A DNA stretch of 20,411 nt from an uncultured Eubacteriales bacterium (GTDB lineage: Bacteria > Bacillota > Clostridia > Oscillospirales > CAG-272): contig URZF01000009.1 of the NCBI GenBank assembly GCA_900552255.1, positions 1-20,411 on the forward strand, written 5' to 3'. The notes under the pieces are model-generated. The model was not told the DNA's origin, made no database searches, and saw only the letters and a program-made list of their open reading frames with translations. This document shows positions 8,201 through 15,905 of the stretch, in pieces. Each line of letters begins with the position of its first letter. Position 1 is the first letter of the stretch. Position numbers and translations under genes: made by a program.

Positions 8201-8536
8201 TTATATCCCAAAATGGATGACATATTTCCCCTCGTCCCGCGCTCTTTCAAAGAGCCCGATGAGCGGGCGGAAACGATCGCCGCCATGCGCATGAAGCACC
8301 GATAAAAAAGCCTCCGCGGACTCGGGCGGAATCAGCGTGATTCCACAGTAAGCAAGTCCCGTTCCGGGCTTCTGCCTCGTATGATAAAAGCACGGGATCT
8401 CCTGAACATCCATCAACAGCGGCTCGATATCGTAATCCTCGATTTCAAGGCAACGATACTTTTCGGGTTCGTATTTGTCATACCGCGCATGGAGCCTCGG
8501 GGTTTTCTCCATAAGTCCAAATTCATGCTTCGGCAT
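8201..8536 (-). CDS. Uncharacterised 111-residue protein in the his operon
   Basis: I do not recognise this small soluble protein. It starts [20 protein letters not shown] and ends with KYVIHFGI. It has no signal peptide or membrane segment, and it is acidic in its first half (EPEKYRCLEIEDYDIEP), with C residues that do not form a clear metal motif. The start ATG at 8536 has AGGGGA about 6 nt upstream and lies 14 nt inside the end of hisJ, so translation is probably coupled. A longer frame to 8683 exists but only within hisJ. Its position as the gene after a complete set of histidine genes suggests shared expression; a role in histidine metabolism is possible but not shown. Confidence 0.72.
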   Translation of the reverse strand: MPKHEFGLMEKTPRLHARYDKYEPEKYRCLEIEDYDIEPLLMDVQEIPCFYHTRQKPGTGLAYCGITLIPPESAEAFLSVLHAHGGDRFRPLIGLFERARDEGKYVIHFGI

Positions 8537-9365
8537 CGTCTTTCCCCTGTTCCCACACAATATCGCGCACATGCCGGAGAAGCGGCAGTCCCGCACGCGC
8601 GGCTGCCCTCGCCGCCATATCAAAGCCAAAGCCGAGGGTATCGGCGCGATGGCTGTCGCTCGACAACACGGCGCATCCGCCATGCTCCGCTAAATATGCA
8701 AGGATATCCCCCGCCGGATACGGCGCCGCGCGGTACCCGCGCGACATCGCGCCGGTATTCAACTCGAACGGAATACCGATCGGAAGGAGCGCCGCAGCCG
8801 CGGACTGCCATGCCGCAGCATATCGCGGATGCCGCGTATCAAAAAGGGCGTCTCCCTCGTTAAATTTCGTGATGAGGTCAAAGTGCCCGATGATATCGGC
8901 GCCGGTGCGGTCTACGACATCGCGTTCCAGCGTGTAATAATCCTCTGCAAAAGCGTAATAGTCGCCGCCATAATGCTTCTCCACCGCCTCAGAAAACACC
9001 TCCCGCGTCTCGTCGACGGGGAGATAGCAGCCGTTCTTTTTCACATAGTGAACGGAGCCGATGACAAAATCATAGGCGTCTGTCGGAGATTCCGAAAAAT
9101 AATCCTGCTCCACACCGCAATAAATACGGATCTTATCACGGTATTTCTCTCTCAGACGGGCAATCTCCGCGCGATATAAGGCGGCGCCGTCCTCCGTCAT
9201 ACACCAATCCGTCTCAAACGGCATCGGCGCATGTCCGGAAAAGCCGAGAACGGAAAAGCCCTTCCCGATCGCGCAGAGCACAATCTCCTCCGCCGTACTC
9301 TTTCCGTCGCAGAAGGTCGTATGAACATGCAGATCCGCCGGCTGCGGAAGCTTCGGCCGACTCAT
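8523..9365 (-). CDS. hisJ: Histidinol-phosphatase, PHP family (HisJ/HisK type)
   Basis: A 280-residue PHP-domain phosphatase that converts histidinol phosphate to histidinol, the penultimate enzyme of the pathway. Metal-binding motifs run in family order: [10 protein letters not shown] (D11, H13, H15), GFSGH (H45), [27 protein letters not shown] and LSSDSH. The start overlaps the stop of hisIE as ATGA, with AGGAG 11 nt upstream. The operon has a monofunctional HisB, so a separate phosphatase is needed, and this gene supplies it. PHP phosphatases of this type are usual in Bacillota. Confidence 0.92.
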   Translation of the reverse strand: MSRPKLPQPADLHVHTTFCDGKSTAEEIVLCAIGKGFSVLGFSGHAPMPFETDWCMTEDGAALYRAEIARLREKYRDKIRIYCGVEQDYFSESPTDAYDFVIGSVHYVKKNGCYLPVDETREVFSEAVEKHYGGDYYAFAEDYYTLERDVVDRTGADIIGHFDLITKFNEGDALFDTRHPRYAAAWQSAAAALLPIGIPFELNTGAMSRGYRAAPYPAGDILAYLAEHGGCAVLSSDSHRADTLGFGFDMAARAAARAGLPLLRHVRDIVWEQGKDDAEA

Positions 9366-10012
9366 TTCGTCATTTTCTCCTGCTTTACCTTGTGATCGAT
9401 GACATGGCGGGAGGCAAGCTCGCGCTCGATATCCTCAAGAGATATCCCCATCTCGATCATCAGCACCATTACATGATAGGCGAGATCGGCGATCTCATAG
9501 ATCGTCTCCTTTTTGTCCGCGGCCTTGCCCGCAATGATGACCTCCGTGGACTCCTCTCCCACCTTTTTGAGAATCTTGTCGGGCCCTTTCTCAAAAAGAT
9601 AGGTGGTATAAGAGCCCTCTTTGCGATGCAGCTTGCGGTCAGCGATAAGCTCCATCAGCGAATTCAGAGAAAATTCGTGACGCTCCTCGCTCTCAAAGAC
9701 CGGCTCTCCGAAGCAGGAATCCGCGCCGGTATGGCACGCCGGTCCGTCCTTCTCCACAAGGACGATCAATGCGTCGCGGTCGCAGTCGGCGGTGATGCTC
9801 ACGATATGCTGATAATTGCCGCTCGTCTCTCCTTTTGTCCAAAGCTCGCCGCGGGAACGGCTCCAAAAGCAGGTAAGCTCCTTTTCCATCGAAAGCGCAA
9901 GGCTTTCGCGATTCATATAGGCGAGCGTGAGCACCTTTTTGCTGTATGCGTCGACAACGATCGCGGGGATGAGCCCCTTTTCATCGAAATTTAATTCCTT
10001 TATATCAAGCAT
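9362..10012 (-). CDS. hisIE: Bifunctional phosphoribosyl-AMP cyclohydrolase / phosphoribosyl-ATP pyrophosphatase
   Basis: A 216-residue fusion catalysing steps two and three of histidine synthesis. The HisI half (about 1-115) has the ADCDRD site (D76, C77, D78, D80) and CHTG plus SCF, supplying Zn ligands C77, C93 and C100. The HisE half (about 116-216) has [10 protein letters not shown] and [13 protein letters not shown] of the all-alpha pyrophosphohydrolase fold. The ATG at 10012 follows GGAGGAG closely; the open frame upstream of it is only the shadow of hisF. A GCGGC/GCCGC hairpin abuts this SD. The gene starts 44 nt after hisF and overlaps hisJ by 4 nt. Confidence 0.96.
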   Translation of the reverse strand: MLDIKELNFDEKGLIPAIVVDAYSKKVLTLAYMNRESLALSMEKELTCFWSRSRGELWTKGETSGNYQHIVSITADCDRDALIVLVEKDGPACHTGADSCFGEPVFESEERHEFSLNSLMELIADRKLHRKEGSYTTYLFEKGPDKILKKVGEESTEVIIAGKAADKKETIYEIADLAYHVMVLMIEMGISLEDIERELASRHVIDHKVKQEKMTK

Positions 10013-10027
10013 GTTTATTCTCCTCCG

Positions 10028-10040
10028 GCGGCACAGCCGC
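10028..10040 (-). other. GC hairpin abutting the hisIE Shine-Dalgarno
   Basis: GCGGC, a 3-nt loop and GCCGC form a 5-bp stem in the hisF-hisIE gap, one nucleotide before the GGAGGAG of hisIE. It belongs to a set with 11543-11558 and 12229-12242. Confidence 0.6.
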
Positions 10041-10056
10041 TCTGTTATGAAAATTT

Positions 10057-10818
10057 TTAGATCCGTCTTACATTGATGCCCTGCTTTTCCAAAGCGAGCT
10101 TCAAATCGCCGATCCCGACCTCGCCGAAGTGGAAGATCGACGCGGCAAGTCCCGCGTCCACACGCGGGAGCGTTTTGAACAGCGTCACAAAGTCCGCGAT
10201 GCATCCGGCGCCGCCCGACGCGATCACCGGCACCTCCACGGCATCGGATACCGCCTCCAGCATTTCCAAATCGAAGCCGTCCTTGACGCCGTCGGTATCG
10301 ATGGAATTGAGCACGACCTCGCCGGCTCCCCGCCCGACACATTCGCGAATCCAAGAAACCGCCTCAAGCCCCGTGTTCTCACGGCCGCCCTTGGCAAATA
10401 CACGGAATACGCCGTCCACGCGCTTTACATCGGCGGAAATCACCACGCACTGACTGCCGTATTTTTTCGCCGCCTCGTCGATGAGCGAAGGAGAAGCAAT
10501 CGCGCCGGAATTGACGCTGACCTTGTCCGCGCCGCATTTCAAAACACGGTCAAAATCCTCCACCGCGCGGATGCCTCCGCCGACCGTGAGCGGAATGAAC
10601 ACCTGACGCGCCACCTCACAGAGAACATCCGTGAAAAGCGCCCGTCCCTCGGCAGAGGCGGTGATATCATAAAACACCAGCTCGTCCGCTCCGCATTCAC
10701 TGTAAAATTTCGCAAGCTTCACAGGAGAGGTCACATCCGCAAGATCTGAAAAATTCACGCCCTTGACGACGCGCCCGTCCTTGACATCAAGACATGGGAT
10801 AATTCGTTTGGTAATCAT
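10057..10818 (-). CDS. hisF: Imidazole glycerol phosphate synthase, cyclase subunit
   Basis: A 253-residue (beta/alpha)8 barrel that joins ammonia from HisH to PRFAR, giving imidazole glycerol phosphate and AICAR. The two catalytic aspartates are in place: D11 in RIIPCLDV and D130 in VVISADVK. Phosphate-binding loops LTVGGGIR and VIASGGAG are intact. The ATG at 10818 follows GGAGG and overlaps the hisA stop as ATGA. The partner glutaminase hisH is two genes upstream. The length is standard for the family. Confidence 0.97.
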   Translation of the reverse strand: MITKRIIPCLDVKDGRVVKGVNFSDLADVTSPVKLAKFYSECGADELVFYDITASAEGRALFTDVLCEVARQVFIPLTVGGGIRAVEDFDRVLKCGADKVSVNSGAIASPSLIDEAAKKYGSQCVVISADVKRVDGVFRVFAKGGRENTGLEAVSWIRECVGRGAGEVVLNSIDTDGVKDGFDLEMLEAVSDAVEVPVIASGGAGCIADFVTLFKTLPRVDAGLAASIFHFGEVGIGDLKLALEKQGINVRRI

Positions 10819-11531
10819 TTTGCCGCCTCCAATGCTTCCGCAAGATCGATCGCCCCGATATAATATGCTTTTCCGATGATCGCGCCGTACAGTCCGAGGC
10901 TCGCGAGCGCCCTCACATCGTCGATCGACGAAACGCCGCCCGACGCGATGATATCGAGCGCGGGATAATGTTCCGCAAGCTCGCGGTAAAGTGAAAGATT
11001 GCTCCCTTTCATCGCACCGTCGCGCGAAATATCCGTACAAATGACAGTCCTAATGCCGAGCCGTATCATGTTTTCACAAAACTGCGCATATGGAATCTCG
11101 GAGCTTTCCGTCCAGCCGCGAATGGCGACAAAACCATCCTTGATATCGACGCCAACGGCGATACGCTCCCCGTAAGTCTCTGCCATCGAACGAAGGAACA
11201 CCTCGTCGGTAACGGCCGCCGTGCCGAGAATCACACGCGACACACCGGCGGAAAGATATGCTTCCACTGTCTCCGGTGTGCGGATTCCGCCGCCCACCTC
11301 GGCAAGCAGTCCCGTCTCCTTGACAATGGAACGAATCACGCCGAGGTTCGGCGTTTCGCCTGTGCGCGCGCCCTCCAAATCGACCAAATGCAGAAAACGG
11401 GCGCCGGACGCCTTCATTCTCCCGGCAACGGACACGGGATCGGTGTCATACACCGTCATTTCATCGTAATTGCCCTTATACAAACGCACGGCGTTTCCGC
11501 CGTAAAGATCGATTGCGGGAAAAAGGTTCAT
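10815..11531 (-). CDS. hisA: ProFAR isomerase (1-(5-phosphoribosyl)-5-[(5-phosphoribosylamino)methylideneamino]imidazole-4-carboxamide isomerase)
   Basis: A 238-residue (beta/alpha)8 barrel, a paralogue of HisF, performing the Amadori isomerisation of ProFAR to PRFAR. Catalytic aspartates are D8 (FPAIDLYGG) and D129 (GVDIKDG), and the phosphate loops EVGGGIR and IASGGVSS are present. GGAGG lies 4 nt before the ATG. A 69-nt gap separates it from hisH, the longest inside the his genes proper, and holds a GCCGC/GCGGC hairpin against the SD. It overlaps hisF by 4 nt. PriA-like bifunctionality is not expected in this phylum. Confidence 0.96.
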   Translation of the reverse strand: MNLFPAIDLYGGNAVRLYKGNYDEMTVYDTDPVSVAGRMKASGARFLHLVDLEGARTGETPNLGVIRSIVKETGLLAEVGGGIRTPETVEAYLSAGVSRVILGTAAVTDEVFLRSMAETYGERIAVGVDIKDGFVAIRGWTESSEIPYAQFCENMIRLGIRTVICTDISRDGAMKGSNLSLYRELAEHYPALDIIASGGVSSIDDVRALASLGLYGAIIGKAYYIGAIDLAEALEAAK

Positions 11532-11542
11532 AAGTCCTCCAT

Positions 11543-11558
11543 GCCGCAGAATCGCGGC
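11543..11558 (-). other. GC hairpin abutting the hisA Shine-Dalgarno
   Basis: In minus-strand sense, GCCGC, a 6-nt loop and GCGGC form a 5-bp stem two nucleotides before the GGAGG of hisA. On the plus strand the stem is followed by a T-rich run (TGTTTTTATTTTTT), so a weak antisense terminator is an alternative reading. Confidence 0.6.
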
Positions 11559-11600
11559 TGTTTTTATTTTTTATCGCGTTTGTCTCTTTACCATAGCAGC

Positions 11601-12215
11601 TCAAAGCTCACAGAACGCGCGCAGGATCGACAAGCCGACGCTTCCGCTTTTTTCGGGATGGAATTGGCATCCCAATATATTGTCCTTTGCCACGGCCGCG
11701 GTCAGCGGCGCGCCGTATTCCGCCGTTGCGATCACGCTTTCCTCGCAGTCCGCGGCATAATAGGAATGAACGAAATATACGCAGTCGCCCCGCTCGATAT
11801 ACCGGAACAGCGGGTGTCTGGTCTCCCCGCAAAAACGGAGCGCATTCCAGCCGATGTGCGGAATTTTAAGTCCCGCCGGAATCACATCCGCGATCGGACG
11901 CACGGCGCCGGGGATCAGCGAAAGTCCCTCGTATTCCCCGAACTCATAGCTTTTCTCAAAGAGAAGCTGCATGCCAAGACAGACGCCGAGCAGGGGTTTT
12001 CCCTTTTCGGCCTCCGACTTCACGACCTTATCAAGACCGCCTGCCCGAAGCTTTTCCGCGGCATTTGCAAAAGCGCCGACGCCCGGCAGCACGATTTTAT
12101 CCGCCGCACGGAGAACGTCCGCTTCCCCCGTGACGACGACCTGCGCTCCGACCGCGGCAAGCGAGGAGGAAAGCGAAAACAGATTTCCCACCCCGTAATC
12201 AACGACAGCTATCAT
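11601..12215 (-). CDS. hisH: Imidazole glycerol phosphate synthase, glutamine amidotransferase subunit
   Basis: A 204-residue class I glutaminase that feeds ammonia to HisF. The triad is complete: C79 in GVCLGMQLL, and H186 and E188 in CQFHPEKSG. The N-terminus MIAVVDYGVGN is the classic HisH start, and GGGAG lies 5 nt before this ATG; an upstream in-frame ATG at 12248 is not supported. The gap to hisB is 36 nt and contains a GCCGC/GCGGC hairpin beside the SD. There is no truncation. Confidence 0.97.
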   Translation of the reverse strand: MIAVVDYGVGNLFSLSSSLAAVGAQVVVTGEADVLRAADKIVLPGVGAFANAAEKLRAGGLDKVVKSEAEKGKPLLGVCLGMQLLFEKSYEFGEYEGLSLIPGAVRPIADVIPAGLKIPHIGWNALRFCGETRHPLFRYIERGDCVYFVHSYYAADCEESVIATAEYGAPLTAAVAKDNILGCQFHPEKSGSVGLSILRAFCEL

Positions 12216-12228
12216 AAATACTCCCTTC

Positions 12229-12242
12229 GCCGCACGCGCGGC
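12229..12242 (-). other. GC hairpin abutting the hisH Shine-Dalgarno
   Basis: GCCGC, a 4-nt loop and GCGGC form a 5-bp stem in the hisB-hisH gap, three nucleotides before the GGGAG of hisH. It is the same stem sequence as before hisA and, in inverse order, before hisIE. Confidence 0.6.
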
Positions 12243-12251
12243 CGTCAAATT

Positions 12252-12842
12252 TTAAACAAGAAGCCCTTTGGTCGACGGGATCTCTCCCGCCGCGTCGGGG
12301 TCGAGCCGAACCGCTGTGCGCAGCGTGCGCGCCGTGCTTTTGAAAGCGCCCTCGATGATATGATGCGAATTTTTTCCCGCGAGCTCTCTTATATGCAGCG
12401 TGATATTCGCATGGCGGACAAATGCCTCAAAAAATTCCTCCGCAAGCTCCGTATCAAAGACACCGACCTTTTCTGTCGGAAGCTTCATTTTATATATCAG
12501 CTTCCCTCTGCCGGAAATATCGGCGGCGGTGAGAATCAGCGCCTCGTCCATCGGCAGGATGCAGTGGCCGTAGCGGACGATGCCCCGCATATCGCCGAGC
12601 GCCTGCCGAAAGGCGTCGCCGAGACAGATGCCGATGTCCTCCGTCGTGTGGTGATAGTCCACATCGGTGTCGCCCTTGCATCGGACAAAAAGGTCGAATC
12701 TGCCGTGCTTGGCAAATAGGATGAGCATATGGTTCAGAAAGCCGCAGCCCGTATCGATATCGGATATGCCTGTGCCGTCGAGACAAAGCCGCAGCGTGAC
12801 ATCCGTTTCCGCCGTTTTGCGGATGATTTCACTTTTTCTCAT
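12252..12842 (-). CDS. hisB: Imidazoleglycerol-phosphate dehydratase (monofunctional)
   Basis: A 196-residue monofunctional IGPD that dehydrates imidazole glycerol phosphate to imidazole acetol phosphate. Mn2+-binding histidine motifs are clear: FLNHML (H38), DYHHTTED (H64, H65, E68) and NSHHIIE (H160, H161, E164). There is no fused phosphatase domain, consistent with hisJ downstream. The start at 12842 follows a GGAGGAG site; an in-frame ATG 11 codons upstream falls before the SD. The length is typical. Confidence 0.97.
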   Translation of the reverse strand: MRKSEIIRKTAETDVTLRLCLDGTGISDIDTGCGFLNHMLILFAKHGRFDLFVRCKGDTDVDYHHTTEDIGICLGDAFRQALGDMRGIVRYGHCILPMDEALILTAADISGRGKLIYKMKLPTEKVGVFDTELAEEFFEAFVRHANITLHIRELAGKNSHHIIEGAFKSTARTLRTAVRLDPDAAGEIPSTKGLLV

Positions 12843-12879
12843 ACGAGTTTCTCCTCCTTCGTGAATATAAACCAATTAT

Positions 12880-13938
12880 TTACCGCCTAAGTATGGACTT
12901 GATTTCACGAATCAGCGCCGCCATCTGCGCCGGCGTGCCTACCGTAATTCGGTTATAATTCCGTATGCGCTCCGCGCCAAAGTGGCGGATGAGAATCCCG
13001 CGCCGCTTCAATTCACGGTAAAGCGCCTCCCCCTCGATTTTATCGGAAGACGCGAACAGAAAATTCGCTTTCGAGTCCGTCACGGCAAAGCCGAGCGCTT
13101 CAAGCTCCCGCTTCGTATCTTCGCGCGTCTCCATGATTTTGCGGCAGTTATCCATATAATAATCGTTGTCGAGAAGCGCCGCCGTCCCCGCAGCCATCGT
13201 CATACGATTGACGTTGTAGGGATTGGTCGAATACTTGATCGTGCGAAGATCGGAAATCAAGTCCGCACAGCCGATGCCGAAGCCAAGCCTCGCGCCCGCC
13301 ATGCTGCGGGATTTGGAAAACGTCTGCGTCACAAGAAGATTGTCGTATTTGTGTATGAGCGGCACGACGCTTTCCGCGCCGAAATCGACATAAGCCTCGT
13401 CGATCATGACCACATGATCGGGATTCGATGCAACGATTTTTTCAATTTCAGCAACTGAAAGCGCAAGTCCTGTCGGCGCGTTCGGATTGGCGATCACAAT
13501 ATTCTTCCCGACTCCGATATAATCGGAAATGCGAACCGAAAAATCCGGCATCAGCGGAATCACCTCATAAGGGATATCGGAAAGCGCCGCAAAAACCGGA
13601 TAAAAGCCGTAGGTGATATCCGGAAACACAATAGGATGCGCCGCATCACAGAACGCCATGAAAGCAAAATTCAAAATCTCGTCGGAGCCGTTGGTCATCA
13701 AAATCTCCGACGCGGACACGCCGTAAAGGCGCGCCGCCGCCTCGGTAAGCGCCGTGCATTCCGGATCGGAATACAGCTGCAACCGCCCGCATTCCTCCGC
13801 GACCGCCGCCGCAACGCCCGCGGACGGCGGATACGGCGATTCGTTGGTGTTAAGCTTGATATAGCTCCTATCGCGCGGCTGCTCGCCGGGCGTATACGCA
13901 TCAAGCGAACGATATTTGCCGCTGAAAAATCTGCTCAT
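12880..13938 (-). CDS. hisC: Histidinol-phosphate aminotransferase
   Basis: A 352-residue fold-type I PLP aminotransferase that converts imidazole acetol phosphate to histidinol phosphate using glutamate. Visible sites are LNTNESPYPP near the N-terminus, NPNAPTG (151-157), DEAYVDF (180-186), the PLP lysine K209 in TFSKSRSMAGARLGF, and a C-terminal arginine-containing NYNRITVG. It starts 18 nt after hisD, with an AAAGG site 7 nt before the ATG. The his-operon location supports HisC over the related aromatic aminotransferases. Confidence 0.96.
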   Translation of the reverse strand: MSRFFSGKYRSLDAYTPGEQPRDRSYIKLNTNESPYPPSAGVAAAVAEECGRLQLYSDPECTALTEAAARLYGVSASEILMTNGSDEILNFAFMAFCDAAHPIVFPDITYGFYPVFAALSDIPYEVIPLMPDFSVRISDYIGVGKNIVIANPNAPTGLALSVAEIEKIVASNPDHVVMIDEAYVDFGAESVVPLIHKYDNLLVTQTFSKSRSMAGARLGFGIGCADLISDLRTIKYSTNPYNVNRMTMAAGTAALLDNDYYMDNCRKIMETREDTKRELEALGFAVTDSKANFLFASSDKIEGEALYRELKRRGILIRHFGAERIRNYNRITVGTPAQMAALIREIKSILRR

Positions 13939-13956
13939 AGACCGGCCTTTCTTCTC

Positions 13957-15237
13957 TCATGATTTCTTTGGGAATCGGGAAACCGCGCTTCTCGCGTGCG
14001 CCGAAAGCCCCTCTTTTTCGGCGAAATATGCGACATCCTCCGCCACCGCGGCGAGCGCCTCCCTTGTAAAATAGGTATATTGGGATTTTTTCACGAAATC
14101 GTCGACGGAAAGCGGACTGGAAAAACGTGCCGTACCGCTCGTGGGAAGCGTGTGATTGGGTCCCGCGAGGTAGTCGCCGAGCGCCTCCGGACAATTCTTT
14201 CCCATAAAGATCGAGCCGGCGTTCCGAATCGCGTCGAGATAATCAAACGGATTGTCCACACAAAGCTCAAGATGCTCCGGCGCGATTCCGTTCGCAATCT
14301 CGATCGCCTCCGCGATCGTTTCCGTTATGATGATCTTGCCGTTCCGGTCAATGGATTCTCTTGCAATTTCATACCGCGGGAGCGTTTTTATCTGTTTTTC
14401 CAGCTCCTCCGAAACGGCGGCGGCAAGCGCTCCGTCATCCGTCACAAGAACGGCGGACGCAAGCTTGTCATGCTCCGCCTGAGACAGCATATCCGCTGCG
14501 ACGACGGCAGGCTCGCACGTGCCGTCCGCGACGATGAGAATCTCCGACGGACCGGCGATCATATCGATCGCCACTTTACCGAAAACCTGCCGCTTTGCCT
14601 CTGCGACAAACGCATTTCCCGGTCCCACGATTTTATCGACTGCGGGCACGCTCTCCGTTCCGTATGCGAGCGCCGCTATCGCCTGTGCTCCGCCGATTTT
14701 GAAGATCCTGTCGATGCCCGCGATCTTGGCCGCCGCGAGGATCGCCGGATTTACGCGCCCGTCCTGCCCCGGAGGCGTCACCACGACAAGCTTGGAGCAG
14801 CCGGCGAGCTTCGCGGGAATGCCGTCCATCAGCACGGTTGAGGGATATGCCGCCGTACCGCCGGGCACGTACAGTCCGACGCGCTCGATCGGGAGGATTT
14901 TTTGCCCCATGACGACGCCGTTTTTCTCGCTGATGATGAAGCTGCTTCTCACCTGCTTTTCATGGAACGCACGGATGTTTTCCGCCGCTTCCGTCAAAAT
15001 CCTAATAAATTCCGGCTCGACAAGAGAGAGAGCCTCCTCGATTTCCGCCTCCGTCACCTCGAGCGACGGCAGCGTTACCCTGTCGAATTTTTCCGAATAT
15101 TCCAAAAGCGCCGCATCTCCGCGGGCGCGTACATTCGCGATGATCTCCGCACAGACGCCTGTGACATCGACCGTCGATGCGGCGCGCGCAAAAATCTCCT
15201 CGCGTGAAACCTCTTTGCTGTTCAGAATTTGAATCAT
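13957..15237 (-). CDS. hisD: Histidinol dehydrogenase
   Basis: A 426-residue zinc enzyme that performs the last two NAD-linked oxidations of histidinol to histidine. Zn ligands by family alignment are Q253 and H256 (SQAEHDK), D355 (LGDYLAG) and H414. The catalytic pair is E321-H322 in APEHLEL. The NAD region GGAQAIAALAYGTESVP and VGPGN are intact. The ATG at 15237 follows GGAGAG by 4 nt; an ATG nine codons upstream lies inside the hairpin and hisG end and is not favoured. The gap from hisG is 23 nt. Confidence 0.96.
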   Translation of the reverse strand: MIQILNSKEVSREEIFARAASTVDVTGVCAEIIANVRARGDAALLEYSEKFDRVTLPSLEVTEAEIEEALSLVEPEFIRILTEAAENIRAFHEKQVRSSFIISEKNGVVMGQKILPIERVGLYVPGGTAAYPSTVLMDGIPAKLAGCSKLVVVTPPGQDGRVNPAILAAAKIAGIDRIFKIGGAQAIAALAYGTESVPAVDKIVGPGNAFVAEAKRQVFGKVAIDMIAGPSEILIVADGTCEPAVVAADMLSQAEHDKLASAVLVTDDGALAAAVSEELEKQIKTLPRYEIARESIDRNGKIIITETIAEAIEIANGIAPEHLELCVDNPFDYLDAIRNAGSIFMGKNCPEALGDYLAGPNHTLPTSGTARFSSPLSVDDFVKKSQYTYFTREALAAVAEDVAYFAEKEGLSAHARSAVSRFPKKS

Positions 15238-15254
15238 AATTCTCTCCGTTATCC

Positions 15255-15270
15255 CCGCGGTCACACGCGG
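15255..15270 (-). other. GC hairpin across the hisG stop, upstream of hisD
   Basis: CCGCG, a 6-nt loop and CGCGG pair across the last codons of hisG (stop at 15261-15263) and 7 nt before the GGAGAG of hisD. The stem differs from the three GCCGC hairpins, and part of it is coding, so its link to them is uncertain. Confidence 0.35.
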
Positions 15271-15905
15271 AAGCCATTCACTCCACCGGCAGACACTCGG
15301 GAAAGTCCCCCGATAATCCGCTCGATTTTTTCGCTTTTAAACTTAAAATTCGCCTTGTTGGCGATCAGTCTCGCACTGATGGGAACAATGGTTTCGATCG
15401 GCTCCAAATCGTTTTCCGCAAGCGTTGTGCCGGTCTCCACAATATCGACGATGACGTCGGACAGCCCGAGAATCGGCGCAAGCTCGATGGAGCCGTTTAG
15501 ATGGATGATATCGATATCGCGGCACTTTTTCGCGTAATGTTCTTTTGTGATATTCGCAAATTTCGTCGCGACGCGAAGCGTTTTTTCCGTATCGTCGCGA
15601 AAGCCCTTTTTTGCGGCAACCGCCATGCGGCATTTTCCGACATCGAGGTCGAGCAGCTCGTATATCTCCGGCGCATATTCGAGCAGAATATCCTTCCCCG
15701 CGACGCCGAGGTCAGCAGCGCCCCGTTCGACATAGATCGCGACGTCGGACGGCTTGACCCAAAAAAAGCGAAGCCCCTTTTCCTCATTTTCAAAAATCAG
15801 CTTGCGTCCCGGCTCCCGGATGGCGGGACAGTCAAAGCCGGCGCGCTCAAACATACCGTATACTTTTTCACCGAGCCTGCCCTTGGGCAAGGCAATGTTA
15901 ATCAT
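15261..15905 (-). CDS. hisG: ATP phosphoribosyltransferase catalytic subunit, short form
   Basis: A 214-residue HisG of the short type, which lacks the C-terminal regulatory domain and needs HisZ. It condenses ATP and PRPP, the committed step of the pathway. MINIALPKGRLGEK opens the protein, and the PRPP loop is VIVDIVETGTTL (151-162). The ATG at 15905 lies 8 nt inside the end of hisZ. The nearest GGAGG (15930-15926 on the minus strand) is 20 nt from it, but 11 nt from an in-frame TTG at 15914, so a start three codons earlier is possible. Feedback inhibition by histidine would act through the HisG-HisZ complex. Confidence 0.95.
   Translation of the reverse strand: MINIALPKGRLGEKVYGMFERAGFDCPAIREPGRKLIFENEEKGLRFFWVKPSDVAIYVERGAADLGVAGKDILLEYAPEIYELLDLDVGKCRMAVAAKKGFRDDTEKTLRVATKFANITKEHYAKKCRDIDIIHLNGSIELAPILGLSDVIVDIVETGTTLAENDLEPIETIVPISARLIANKANFKFKSEKIERIIGGLSRVSAGGVNGFRV

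Noticed and set aside
11532..11600. Internal promoter in the hisH-hisA gap
   Set aside because: The AT-rich stretch on the minus strand has a TAAAAA-like element but no -35 at a suitable distance.
11388..12719. A 443-codon plus-strand open frame across hisA, hisH and hisB
   Set aside because: It runs through three well-defined minus-strand genes and their gaps and resembles no family.
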